Source of the DNA: Nigerium sp.
GTDB lineage: Bacteria > Actinomycetota > Actinomycetes > Propionibacteriales > Propionibacteriaceae
Direction of reading: 5' to 3'
DNA: 64,000 bases
NCBI GenBank assembly: GCA_016711325.1
Contig: JADJTH010000012.1
Location: 186,001-250,000 of the forward strand
The notes under the pieces are model-generated. The model did not search any database and was not told the origin of the DNA. It worked only from the letters and a program-made list of their open reading frames with translations. Both the position numbers and the translations under genes were made by a program. Positions 1-8,025 of the stretch are shown in pieces (position 1 is the stretch's first letter; every line of letters starts with the position of its first letter).

Positions 1-107
1 GCGCGCAGCCTGTTCAGCATGCCGGCGTGGGCGACCGCGTCGTGGTTGCGCACGGGGCGAACACCGCCACTCACCTCGGTATGCGTCGAGTCCAGAATCT
101 CGGTCAT
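1..107 (-). CDS. N-terminal fragment, possibly a VIT1/CCC1-type transporter
   Basis: An open minus-strand frame starts at an ATG (complement of 105-107) and runs off the left edge, giving about 35 residues. It is hydrophilic and His-containing and ends with LNRLRA at the edge. In actinobacterial VIT1/CCC1 iron/manganese transporters a similar hydrophilic leader ends with xxLRA just before the conserved GxLGANDGIVS helix. That match rests on very few residues, so the family is a guess. The gene lies 75 bp downstream of the BlaI-type regulator on the same strand. No M56/BlaR1 peptidase, the usual BlaI partner, starts in this gap. Confidence 0.3.
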   Translation of the reverse strand, partial: MTEILDSTHTEVSGGVRPVRNHDAVAHAGMLNRLR

Positions 108-182
108 TCCTTGATCATGCCCCGCCAAACCGGCTGCGACAAGCAAGGACAGGCTCACCTGGCCGGCCGGACGCCGCGAGGA

Positions 183-512
183 TCAGGCCTCGGTGGCCAC
201 CTCGGCACCGGCCATGACGCGGCGGAGAACCTCGGCGCGGTCGTCGTCGGAAAGACCGGTCAGCGACTCGTTGACGGTGTCGACGTGCAGGTCGACACGC
301 GACCGTGCCGGACGGTACAGCCAGGCGCGACCGTCGAGCGAGCGATCGACGATCCCCTTCTTCGACAGCCGGTCGAGCACCGTCATCACCGTCGTGTAGG
401 CGATCGATCTGCCGCGGGCGAGCTCCTCATGCACGTCGCGCACGGAGGTGGGGGACCAACGAACCCACAGGACGTCCATCACCGCCTGTTCGAGGTCTCC
501 GAGGATGGGCAT
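183..512 (-). CDS. BlaI/MecI/CopY-family transcriptional repressor
   Basis: This 109-residue protein matches the short BlaI/MecI family: an N-terminal winged helix (about residues 5-75, with LEQAVMDVLW, TSVRDVHEEL and IAYTTVMTVLDRL) and a short helical dimerisation tail. Family members are dimeric repressors that bind dyads containing TACA/TGTA or GTAGTA-type half sites. It is transcribed divergently from cydABDC with about 100 bp between them, and that spacer carries two near-identical repeats, so autoregulation and control of cydA are likely. No BlaR1-like sensor peptidase is adjacent. The inducing signal is unknown; in Mycobacterium tuberculosis the BlaI homologue regulates respiratory genes, which makes a redox role plausible here. 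Confidence 0.88.
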   Translation of the reverse strand: MPILGDLEQAVMDVLWVRWSPTSVRDVHEELARGRSIAYTTVMTVLDRLSKKGIVDRSLDGRAWLYRPARSRVDLHVDTVNESLTGLSDDDRAEVLRRVMAGAEVATEA

Positions 513-540
513 GGCGCCATCTTAGCCACAGACCGGGCCA

Positions 541-611
541 ACTACGACAGTGGGTAGTACATTCCGAACCGCAAGGAGTTGGCCGTCTCCGACAGCCGGT
601 AGTACATTCCG
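541..611. promoter_or_regulatory. Probable BlaI operators between blaI and cydA
   Basis: Two 21-bp direct repeats (546-566 and 591-611) differ at only two positions and share GGTAGTACATTCCG. They lie exactly 45 bp apart in the intergenic space. The first also forms an inverted repeat with ACTAC at 541-545 (ACTAC-N8-GTAGT). The second ends 3 bp before the cydA ATG and so would overlap its ribosome-binding site. Position and spacing fit tandem operators for the divergent BlaI-type repressor; this is inferred, not demonstrated. Confidence 0.6.
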
Positions 612-614
612 GCC

Positions 615-2111
615 ATGAGTGAGGTAACTCTTGCGCGGTGGCAGTTCGGCATCACGACTGTCTACCACTACTTCTTCGTACCCGTCACCATCGCGATGTC
701 GATGCTGGTCGCGATCATGCAGACCCGCTGGTACCGGACGGGCGAGGACCGGTACCTCCGCCTGACCAAGTTCTTCGGCAAGCTCTTCCTGATCAACTTC
801 GCGATGGGCGTGGTGACCGGCATCGTTCAGGAGTTCCAGTTCGGCATGAACTGGTCGGAGTACTCCCGCTTCGTCGGCGACATCTTCGGCGCCCCCCTCG
901 CCCTCGAGGCGCTGCTCGCGTTCTTCCTGGAGTCGACCTTCCTGGGCCTGTGGATCTTCGGCTGGGACAAGCTCCCGAAGAAGGTGCACCTGGCGACCAT
1001 CTGGCTGGCGTCCCTCGGCACCCTGCTCAGCGCCGTGTTCATCCTCGCCGCCAACTCGTTCATGCAGAACCCGCAGGGCGCCATCTACAACCCGCTCACC
1101 GACCGCGCCGAGATGGCGGACTTCATCGCCGTGCTCACCAACCCGGTCTTCCTGGTGACCTTCCCGCACGTCATCTCCGCCGCCTACCTCACCGGGGGCG
1201 GCTTCGTGCTCGCCGTGTCCGGCTGGCACCTGGCGCGTCTCAACAAGCCTCAGCGCACCCAGCAGGAGAACAAGGACGTCTCCGCCTACCGCTGGTCGGC
1301 CAAGTTCGGCGCGTGGGTGATCCTGATCGCCGGGCTCGTCGTCCTCATCAGCGGCGACTTCCAGGGCAAGGTCATGTACCAGGTTCAGCCGATGAAGATG
1401 GCGGCCGCCGAAGCGCTCTTCCACACCGAGGGCGGGGACGGCACGATGGCCGAGTTCTCCCTCATCACGATCGGCAACCTCGACGGCAGCCAGGAGGTGT
1501 TCGCGATCAAGGTGCCCGGCGTTCTCGGCCTGCTCGCCAAGGGTGATCCGTACGCGAAGATCCCCGGCATCAACGACCTGCGCGACGCCTACAGCCGAGG
1601 CGAACTGCTCGACGAGAACAACCAACTCCAGCAGGCCTACGCCGAGAAGCTGCGCACCGTCGGCATCGACGACTGGGCGCCGTACGTGCCCGTCACCTAC
1701 TGGACGTTCCGCGCCATGATGACGCTCGGCTTCATCGGGATCGCGATCGGCGCCTACGCGCTGTGGGTGTTGCGCAAGGGCAGGCTGCCGAAGTCAGGCG
1801 TGGCGTGGAGCGCCCTGATGGCCACCGCACTGCTGGCGCCGCTGTTCGGCAACAGCTTCGGCTGGATCTTCACCGAGGTCGGACGCCAGCCCTGGATCGT
1901 CGCCGGCGTCCTGCCCACCGCCTCGGCGGTGTCCCCGGGGGTGAGCGCGGGCGAAGTCCTCGCCACCATGGTGCTGTACACGCTGATCTACGGCGCGCTC
2001 GCGGTCGTCGAAGTCGGGCTCATGCTCAAGTACGCCCGCGCCGGCCTGCCGGCCGAGGTCGCCCCCGTCGAGATCAAGGGTGAGGACGACGTCCTCTCCT
2101 TCGCCTACTGA
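615..2111 (+). CDS. cydA: Cytochrome bd ubiquinol/menaquinol oxidase subunit I
   Basis: The 498-residue membrane protein is the haem-carrying, quinol-oxidising subunit of bd oxidase, which reduces O2 with high affinity in the cytoplasmic membrane. Visible family residues are His18 and His185 (haem ligands), Glu98 and Glu106 (proton path), the Met368/Met369 region (haem b558 axial ligand), the short Q-loop around 250-265 (KVMYQVQPMKMAAAEALF), and GRQPW at 423-427. The Q-loop is the short type, as in other actinobacteria. The start at 615 leaves almost no leader after the second repeat at 591-611, so translation or transcription may be directly blocked there. First gene of cydABDC. Confidence 0.97.
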   Translation: MSEVTLARWQFGITTVYHYFFVPVTIAMSMLVAIMQTRWYRTGEDRYLRLTKFFGKLFLINFAMGVVTGIVQEFQFGMNWSEYSRFVGDIFGAPLALEALLAFFLESTFLGLWIFGWDKLPKKVHLATIWLASLGTLLSAVFILAANSFMQNPQGAIYNPLTDRAEMADFIAVLTNPVFLVTFPHVISAAYLTGGGFVLAVSGWHLARLNKPQRTQQENKDVSAYRWSAKFGAWVILIAGLVVLISGDFQGKVMYQVQPMKMAAAEALFHTEGGDGTMAEFSLITIGNLDGSQEVFAIKVPGVLGLLAKGDPYAKIPGINDLRDAYSRGELLDENNQLQQAYAEKLRTVGIDDWAPYVPVTYWTFRAMMTLGFIGIAIGAYALWVLRKGRLPKSGVAWSALMATALLAPLFGNSFGWIFTEVGRQPWIVAGVLPTASAVSPGVSAGEVLATMVLYTLIYGALAVVEVGLMLKYARAGLPAEVAPVEIKGEDDVLSFAY

Positions 2112-2125
2112 GCAGGAGGAGACTG

Positions 2126-3184
2126 ATGCTTCCCTTGGCCGTTGAACCCACCACCCTGCAGATCGTCTGGTTCTGCCTCATCGCCGTCCTGTGGACCGGC
2201 TTCCTCGTCCTCGAGGGTTTCGACTACGGCGTCGCCATGCTCATCCCCTTCCTCGGCAAGTCCGAGAAGGAACGTCGCGTCATCGTGAACACCGTCGGCC
2301 CTCTGTGGGACGGCAACGAGGTCTGGCTGCTCACCGCGGGCGGCGCGACCTTCGCCGCCTTCCCCGGCTGGTACGCCACCTTGTTCTCGGGGCTGTACCT
2401 GCCGCTGTTCCTGATCCTGTTCGGCCTGATCATCCGCGGCGTTTCGTTCGAGTACCGCGCCAAGCACCCGGACGCCCGCTGGCGTACCGCCTTCGACTGG
2501 ATGGCCTGCGTCGGCTCGTTCATCGTGTCGCTCGTCTTCGGCGTGGCCTTCGCCAACTTCATCATCGGCCTGCCGGTGGCGCTGGCCGAGGGAAGCAACC
2601 ACCTGCACGTCTACACGGGCGGCTTCTGGGCGCTGTTCAGCCCCTTCGCGCTGCTGGGCGGGGTGGTGCTCGTCGTGCTGTTCCTGTTCCACGGCGCCAA
2701 CTTCCTGGCCCTGAAGACCAAGGGCATCGTGCACGAGCGCGCCGAGGCCTTCGGCGCCAAGATCGGCCTGCTGGCCATCGTCGGCGGCGCGATCTACCTG
2801 ATCTGGGCGAACGTGGCCTACGGCTTCGGCGTCCTCGGCTGGGTGCTCACCGCCCTCGCCGCGGCCGGCCTGATCGCCAGCTGGCTGGCGGTCCGCGCCG
2901 GACGCGACGGCTGGGCGTTCGTGGCGACCACCGCCACGATCTTCGTGGTCGCCGTGTGGATCTTCATCCGGATGTGGCCGAACCTCGGCTTCGACAACGC
3001 CGCGTCGGCGCTCCCCCTCGACCGGGTCACCGCGGCGTCCACCGAACTCACCCTCACGATCATGACCGGCGCAGCCGTCGTGTTCGTGCCGATCGTGCTG
3101 GCCTACCAGGCCTGGTCGATCTGGGTGTTCCGCAAGCGGATCAGCACTAAGAACATTCCCGACGAGGTCGTCACCGTCGCGTAG
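2126..3184 (+). CDS. cydB: Cytochrome bd oxidase subunit II
   Basis: The 352-residue polytopic membrane protein is the partner of CydA. Its N-terminus carries the typical LQIVWFCLIAVLWTGFLVLEG segment, with FDYGVAML and the WDGNEVWLLTAGGA motif following. It begins 14 bp after cydA behind a strong AGGAGGA ribosome-binding site, so the two are translated as a pair. Length is normal for the family. Menaquinol would be the electron donor in an actinobacterium; that is inference from the lineage. Confidence 0.97.
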   Translation: MLPLAVEPTTLQIVWFCLIAVLWTGFLVLEGFDYGVAMLIPFLGKSEKERRVIVNTVGPLWDGNEVWLLTAGGATFAAFPGWYATLFSGLYLPLFLILFGLIIRGVSFEYRAKHPDARWRTAFDWMACVGSFIVSLVFGVAFANFIIGLPVALAEGSNHLHVYTGGFWALFSPFALLGGVVLVVLFLFHGANFLALKTKGIVHERAEAFGAKIGLLAIVGGAIYLIWANVAYGFGVLGWVLTALAAAGLIASWLAVRAGRDGWAFVATTATIFVVAVWIFIRMWPNLGFDNAASALPLDRVTAASTELTLTIMTGAAVVFVPIVLAYQAWSIWVFRKRISTKNIPDEVVTVA

Positions 3185-3194
3185 TCTGGCGGCG

Positions 3195-4874
3195 ATGGCA
3201 GAAGGCAGGCGCGGCCCGATCGATCCCCGGCTGATCGGTCGGGCCGTTGCCACGCGCCGGTACCTCACCGGTGGCGTCGTCATCGGGATCGCCACCGCGC
3301 TCCTGACCGTCGCGCAGGCGTGGGTGCTGGCGCGCGCGATCACGGCGGTCTTCGACGCCGCGCCCGGCTTCGAGTACCTGACGCTCATGCCGGGCACCGG
3401 ACGGTGGCCCGACCTCGGTCCGGTCGTCGCGCTGCTGGGGGCGATCTTCGCCGGCAAGGCCCTACTCGCCTGGGCGAACACGCTGCTCGCGCAGCGCGCC
3501 GCGGCGTCCGTGAAATCGCAGCTGCGCCGCGACGTGGTCGCCGCGCGGCTGGCCCGCCCGCTCGACGACACTCCCACCGCCGGGCTGGTCACCCTCGTCA
3601 CCGTCGGCCTCGACGCGCTGGACGGCTTCTACTCGAAGTACCTGCCGCAGCTGCTGCTGGCTGTGACGGTCCCGGTGATCGTGGGGGTCGCGATCCTCAC
3701 GGCCGACCTCACCTCGGCGATCATCGTCGCGCTCACCGTCCCGCTGATCCCCGTGTTCATGGCCCTGGTGGGGTGGGCGACCGAGGCCCACACGCAGCGG
3801 CGCTGGGCCACCCAGCAGCGGCTGGCCCGGCACTTCGCCGACCTGGTCGCCGGCCTGCCGACCCTGCAGGTGTTCGGACGCGCCCGTGCCCAGGCGATCG
3901 GGCTGCGCAAGTCCGAGGACGCCCACCGCCGCCAGACCATGGACACCCTGCGGATCTCGTTCCTGTCCGCGCTCGTGCTCGAGCTGCTGGCGACGCTGTC
4001 GGTGGCCGTCGTCGCGGTCACCGTCGGGTTCCGGGTCGTCCACCACGACCTCGACCTCGCCACCGCGCTGTTCGTGCTCATTCTCGCGCCCGAGGTGTAC
4101 CTGCCGGTCCGCCAGGTGGGCGTCCACTACCACGACGCCGCCGAGGGGACCGCGGCCGCCGCCGAGGCGTTCGACCTGATCGACGCCGCGTCCGGCGTTG
4201 CGGACCGCGCCCGCGAGGATGCCGCTCCCCCACGCACCCCTGCGGATCTCCCGCGCACCCCGCCGGACGGCGGCCCGCTGGTGCGCGTCGCCGACGTGGC
4301 CCACACCTACCCAGGCGCCTCGGCGCCCGCCGTGACGGGGGTGTCCTTCGAGGTCGGGCCGGGCGAGTTCATCGCGCTGACCGGCCCCTCGGGCGGCGGC
4401 AAGACCACCGTGCTCAACGCCCTCATCGGGTTCCTGGCTCCCACCTCGGGGGTGGTATCCGCGCCGCCCCGGCCGGCGATCGCCTACGTCGGGCAGACCC
4501 CCGGCATGATCGCCGGGACCATCGCCGACAACGTCCGGCTCGGCGCCCCGTCCGTCACGGACGCCGCCGTCGCCCGGGCGCTCGCCCGGGCCGGCGCACC
4601 CGACATGGACGCCGCCCGCGGGGTCGGCGACGACGGCGAGGGGCTGTCGGCCGGCGAGCGCCGCCGGGTCGCGACCGCCCGCGCGCTGGTCCGGATCGAC
4701 GCCGGCGCCGGCCTGCTGCTGCTCGACGAACCCACGGCCGGCCTGGACGCCGACGCGGAGGCCGTCCTGCTGCGCAGCCTGCGCGCCACCGGCGTCGCCG
4801 CGATCGTCGTGTCGCACCGCCCTGCGGTGCTCGCCGAGGCCGACCGGGTCGTCACGATCGGGGGCGCCGCGTGA
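3195..4874 (+). CDS. cydD: CydD subunit of the CydDC ABC exporter
   Basis: A 559-residue half-transporter with an N-terminal six-helix membrane domain and a C-terminal ATPase. Walker A is GPSGGGKT at about residues 397-404, the signature is LSAGERRRVATARAL, and Walker B is LLLLDEPTAGLD. CydDC is required for bd-oxidase maturation and for export of small thiols or haem-related cargo; the exact cargo is debated. It starts 10 bp after cydB and its stop overlaps the cydC start by 4 bp (GTGA), so heterodimer subunits are translationally coupled. Order cydA-B-D-C is the usual actinobacterial one. Confidence 0.93.
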   Translation: MAEGRRGPIDPRLIGRAVATRRYLTGGVVIGIATALLTVAQAWVLARAITAVFDAAPGFEYLTLMPGTGRWPDLGPVVALLGAIFAGKALLAWANTLLAQRAAASVKSQLRRDVVAARLARPLDDTPTAGLVTLVTVGLDALDGFYSKYLPQLLLAVTVPVIVGVAILTADLTSAIIVALTVPLIPVFMALVGWATEAHTQRRWATQQRLARHFADLVAGLPTLQVFGRARAQAIGLRKSEDAHRRQTMDTLRISFLSALVLELLATLSVAVVAVTVGFRVVHHDLDLATALFVLILAPEVYLPVRQVGVHYHDAAEGTAAAAEAFDLIDAASGVADRAREDAAPPRTPADLPRTPPDGGPLVRVADVAHTYPGASAPAVTGVSFEVGPGEFIALTGPSGGGKTTVLNALIGFLAPTSGVVSAPPRPAIAYVGQTPGMIAGTIADNVRLGAPSVTDAAVARALARAGAPDMDAARGVGDDGEGLSAGERRRVATARALVRIDAGAGLLLLDEPTAGLDADAEAVLLRSLRATGVAAIVVSHRPAVLAEADRVVTIGGAA

Positions 4875-6463
4875 CCGGCCCGCTCGCCCTCGTCCGCCGA
4901 CTGCTGGCCGCGACCCCGCACGGCTGGGCGCGCGTCGCGCTCGCCGTGACCCTCGCGTTCGGGGCGTCCGCGGCGTCCGTCGCCCTGATGGGCGTCTCCG
5001 GGTGGCTGCTGTCCCGGGCCGCCGAACACCCGCCCGTCATGTACCTGACCGCCGCCGCGGTGGGCGTCCGCGCGTTCGGCATCGGACGCGGCGTGTTCCG
5101 CTACGCCGAGCGGCTCGTCGGCCACGACGTCGGCCTGCGCGTGCAGTCGGCGCTGCGGCTCGAGACCTACGAGACGCTCGCGCACACGACGCTGCTCGGA
5201 CGCCGCCGCGGCGACCTGCTGACCCGCGTGGTCGCCGACGTGGGGGCCGTCCTCGACCTCGTCGTCCGCGTGCTGCTGCCCTTCGCGTCCGGGCTGTTCG
5301 TGCTGCTGGCGACGACGCTGATCCTCGGGGCGTTCTCCTGGCCGGCGGCGCTCGCGATCCTCGGCACCGCCCTGATCGGCGGGGTCGCGGCGCCCTGGCT
5401 GGCGGCCCAGCTGTCGGCACGCCAGGACACCGCGGCCGTGCCCGAGCGCGGCGCGCTCGCCGACGTGGTGCACGAGATCGGCCGCACCGCGCCCGACCTG
5501 GTCGCCTACGGCGCGGACGCCGCCGCGCTCGAGCGGCTCGCCGCCGCCGACGCCCGCCTGCGCGACGCGGACGCCCGGGCCGCCTGGACCCGCGGCGTCG
5601 CCACGGCGCTGCAGGTGCTGGCCGCCGGCGCGGCGGTGCTCGCCGGGCTCGTGCTGGGCGCGGCCGCCGTTCGCGCCGGCGCGCTGGAGCGCCCGATGCT
5701 GGCCGTTCTGGCGCTCACCCCGCTGGCGCTGCACGAGGTGTTCGCCGATTTCACCAAGTCGGCCCAGACCTGGACCCGCGCGCGGGCCGCGCTCGCCCGG
5801 GTCACCGAGATCCTGACCGAGCCGCCGGTGGGCACCGGCGACCGCCTCGGCGGCGACGCGCCCATTGCGGCGTCCGGCGAGCCATCGCTCGCCGTGCACG
5901 ACCTGTGCATCGGCTGGCCGGGCGCGGCGCCGCTGGCCTCGGGGCTGACGTTCGAGGTGCGGGCCGGCGAGCGTCTGGCGATCACGGGCCCGTCCGGCGT
6001 GGGAAAGACCACGCTCGCCGCGACCGTGCTCGGGCTGATCCCGCCCGTCGCGGGCGAGGTGCGGGCGTCCGGCCGGATCGGCTACCTCGCCCAGGACGCC
6101 CACGTGTTCACCACGTCCCTGGCCGAGAACGTGAAGATCGGCAACAAGCACGCCACCGACGAGCAGGTGCGCGACGCGCTGGCCCGGGTGCGGCTCGACG
6201 AGGAGCCCGGACGCCTCGTCGGCGAGCTCGGCGCGACCCTGTCGGGCGGCGAGCAGCGGCGGCTCGCGTTGGCCCGGCTCGTCGTCGGCGACTACGGCGT
6301 CCTCGTGCTGGACGAGCCCAGCGAGCACCTCGATCCCGAAACGGCGTCCGTGCTGCTCGACGACATCTGGGCGTCGGCGTCCGGGCGTCCGCTGCTGGTG
6401 ATCACCCACGATCCCGAGGTGATCGCGCGCTGCGACCGCGTCGTCGCCCTCGGCGCGACGTAG
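4871..6463 (+). CDS. cydC: CydC subunit of the CydDC ABC exporter
   Basis: The second half-transporter, 530 residues from a GTG that overlaps the cydD stop (GTGA). A longer open frame extends upstream inside cydD but is only a shadow; the membrane domain begins right after this GTG (GPLALVRRLLAATP) and shows the CydC-typical GVSGWLLSRAAEHPP stretch. ATPase motifs are GPSGVGKTT, LSGGEQRRLALARL and VLVLDEPSEHLD. In the latter, Ser-Glu-His follows the Walker B Glu-Pro, a common CydC variation. It closes the bd-oxidase operon; the convergent Fic gene ends 18 bp downstream. Confidence 0.93.
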   Translation: MTGPLALVRRLLAATPHGWARVALAVTLAFGASAASVALMGVSGWLLSRAAEHPPVMYLTAAAVGVRAFGIGRGVFRYAERLVGHDVGLRVQSALRLETYETLAHTTLLGRRRGDLLTRVVADVGAVLDLVVRVLLPFASGLFVLLATTLILGAFSWPAALAILGTALIGGVAAPWLAAQLSARQDTAAVPERGALADVVHEIGRTAPDLVAYGADAAALERLAAADARLRDADARAAWTRGVATALQVLAAGAAVLAGLVLGAAAVRAGALERPMLAVLALTPLALHEVFADFTKSAQTWTRARAALARVTEILTEPPVGTGDRLGGDAPIAASGEPSLAVHDLCIGWPGAAPLASGLTFEVRAGERLAITGPSGVGKTTLAATVLGLIPPVAGEVRASGRIGYLAQDAHVFTTSLAENVKIGNKHATDEQVRDALARVRLDEEPGRLVGELGATLSGGEQRRLALARLVVGDYGVLVLDEPSEHLDPETASVLLDDIWASASGRPLLVITHDPEVIARCDRVVALGAT

Positions 6464-6481
6464 CGGGAGGCTAGTAACGGG

Positions 6482-7495
6482 CTACTGGGCTCGCTTCCCC
6501 TTGGTCCGCTTGTAGGCCTGCACTGCCTTCCTCGTGCTACGCCAGACGCCGTCGGGACCATGGACGGCGTCGAGGCGACCACGCTGGGCAGCCTGCCGAA
6601 GTGCCACCAGGCTGAAGTCTTCGTTCACGAGCGCCGCCAGTGGTACTAGCTTGGCTGGACCCGCCACGTTGGGCACGATGAACCGGTTGAGGTTGTCGTA
6701 CATCGCTCGGGCCAGCAGTTCGCCAAGCAGCCCAGGATCACCCTTGTCGGCTCGCTGCAGGGCGGTCAGGTACTGGGCACGTTCACGCTTGAGAATGATG
6801 ATCGGCGGATAACCGAGGCGGACGAGGATCAGGTTGAGCAAGAGGCGTCCCGTACGGCCGTTGCCGTCGATGAAAGGGTGAATCTGCTCGAACCTGTTGT
6901 GGAGCTCGGCGAGGCGTTCTGGCCAGGGCAGGCCACCTTCACGCGACCTCAGGTCGGGTGCGGCGGCATTGACTGCCTCCACCCACCCGGTGACCAACGA
7001 GGGAACCAACGGCCAGTCCGGCGGCTTCATCCCTCCTCCGAAGGCATGGAGGTCATGCTCGCGGTACATGCCGGGGGCCTCGCGTTCGGTGGCTTCCGGG
7101 TGAGGCGCCACCTCCCATACCGGTCCGATTGCGCGGGCGTGCACCTGGCGGACCTCGTAGATGGTGATGAGGTCGTCGCCATGCCAGTCGCCTGGCTCCA
7201 CCGCCTGGCTGTAGACCCAACTCGCAGCCGCACCGTAGCCCTGGACCTCCATGTACTCCCGCAGCGGCTTGGCGCCGACCGCGCGGCCCTCCTCCAGAAG
7301 CGTCGCCACTTCACGCAACACCAGAGTGTTGCCTTCCAACGCGGTCGAGTGATGCGCCTCGAGGTGCCAGATGTCCGACCAGATGAACTCGGACTCCTTG
7401 GGCGAGGGCAGGCCGCCCAGACGTGCGTGTAGCTCATCGATCGCGTGTTCCAGGCGCGCGTAGACGTTCGCTCGCGTCGGCCTGCCTCGCCCCAT
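6482..7495 (-). CDS. Fic-domain AMP-transferase with C-terminal helix-turn-helix
   Basis: Fic proteins transfer AMP (or other groups) from nucleotides to target hydroxyls. The active loop HPFIDGNGRTGR is complete. An inhibitory motif of the S/T-xxx-E-G/N type (STALEGN) lies in the N-terminal part, marking a class II, intramolecularly inhibited enzyme needing no separate antitoxin. The last ~55 residues resemble an excisionase/MerR-like DNA-binding helix-turn-helix (LVALRQAAQRGRLDAVHGPDGVW). I start at ATG 7495, behind GGGGG; a TTG four codons upstream is less likely. A tandem inverted repeat begins 11 bp before the start, so the protein probably represses itself. Composition differs from the flanking operons, and the gene lies in an apparent acquired patch. 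Confidence 0.9.
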   Translation of the reverse strand: MGRGRPTRANVYARLEHAIDELHARLGGLPSPKESEFIWSDIWHLEAHHSTALEGNTLVLREVATLLEEGRAVGAKPLREYMEVQGYGAAASWVYSQAVEPGDWHGDDLITIYEVRQVHARAIGPVWEVAPHPEATEREAPGMYREHDLHAFGGGMKPPDWPLVPSLVTGWVEAVNAAAPDLRSREGGLPWPERLAELHNRFEQIHPFIDGNGRTGRLLLNLILVRLGYPPIIILKRERAQYLTALQRADKGDPGLLGELLARAMYDNLNRFIVPNVAGPAKLVPLAALVNEDFSLVALRQAAQRGRLDAVHGPDGVWRSTRKAVQAYKRTKGKRAQ

Positions 7496-7506
7496 GGCGA
7501 CCCCCA

Positions 7507-7598
7507 AAGTTGATACATCTTGGCGCTACCCAAATGATCGTATCAACTTCGGGCGAAGTTGATACACCCGAGCGCTACCCAAAAGATCTCATCAACTT
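7507..7598. promoter_or_regulatory. Duplicated inverted repeat upstream of fic
   Basis: Two copies of an inverted repeat lie head to tail. Copy 1 has 10-bp perfect arms AAGTTGATAC (7507-7516) and GTATCAACTT (7540-7549). Copy 2 has AAGTTGATAC (7556-7565) and ATCAACTT (7591-7598). Both contain the inner block GCGCTACCCAAA. The period is about 49 bp. Copy 1 abuts the fic ribosome-binding site. This looks like a double operator for the fic gene's own helix-turn-helix domain, or for an unlinked regulator. Confidence 0.6.
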
Positions 7599-7638
7599 CT
7601 TCCGCGGCGACGGTGCCGTCGCCGGGATGATCAGGTAG

Positions 7639-8019
7639 TCCTCGTGGCCGTGGGCGGGCCCCTCGGCGAGCGAGGCTGCCGTCCGTGCCTCCCGCCTGGA
7701 CCATCACGCCGCTCACCCCGACGACGTCGTCGAGACGGTTCGCGCCCACATCGCGCTCCAACTGGTCACCTACGCGCACCTGGCGGACGCCGACCACTCG
7801 CGGATCCTGTGGGAGTCCCACGATCAGCGCATCGAGCAACTGCACTCCGACCTCGCGGAGGCTGACCTCGCGCAAGCGCGCGACGCCCTCGGCGACGCCT
7901 GGATGGACCCCGGCGTGGAGCGTCCCGGGTGCGTCGAATCCCACCTCGGCGAGTTGGTGGAACTTATCAACGACCTGGTTCTGCCGACTGAGCGCCAGTT
8001 CCTCGCAATCATGGGGTGA
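7639..8019 (+). pseudogene. Start-less coding remnant, function unknown
   Basis: A frame with coding-like composition is open from just after a TAG at 7636-7638 to TGA at 8017-8019. The translation contains VRAHIALQLVTYAHLADAD and ends LVLPTERQFLAIMG, and it is helical and acidic. There is no ATG, GTG or TTG in frame before the conserved-looking part, so the 5' end has been lost, is frameshifted, or uses an unusual start. I recognise no family. It ends 6 bp before the MFS frame and may have been co-transcribed with it. Confidence 0.35.
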
Positions 8020-8025
8020 CGCACC

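Noticed and set aside
1..182. M56/BlaR1 sensor peptidase next to blaI
   Set aside because: The minus-strand frame here encodes a hydrophilic N-terminus ending LNRLRA, unlike a BlaR1 start.
3320..4870. A 1047-codon frame read as one protein with cydC
   Set aside because: The upstream part is a shadow of cydD; CydC homology starts at the GTG overlapping the cydD stop.
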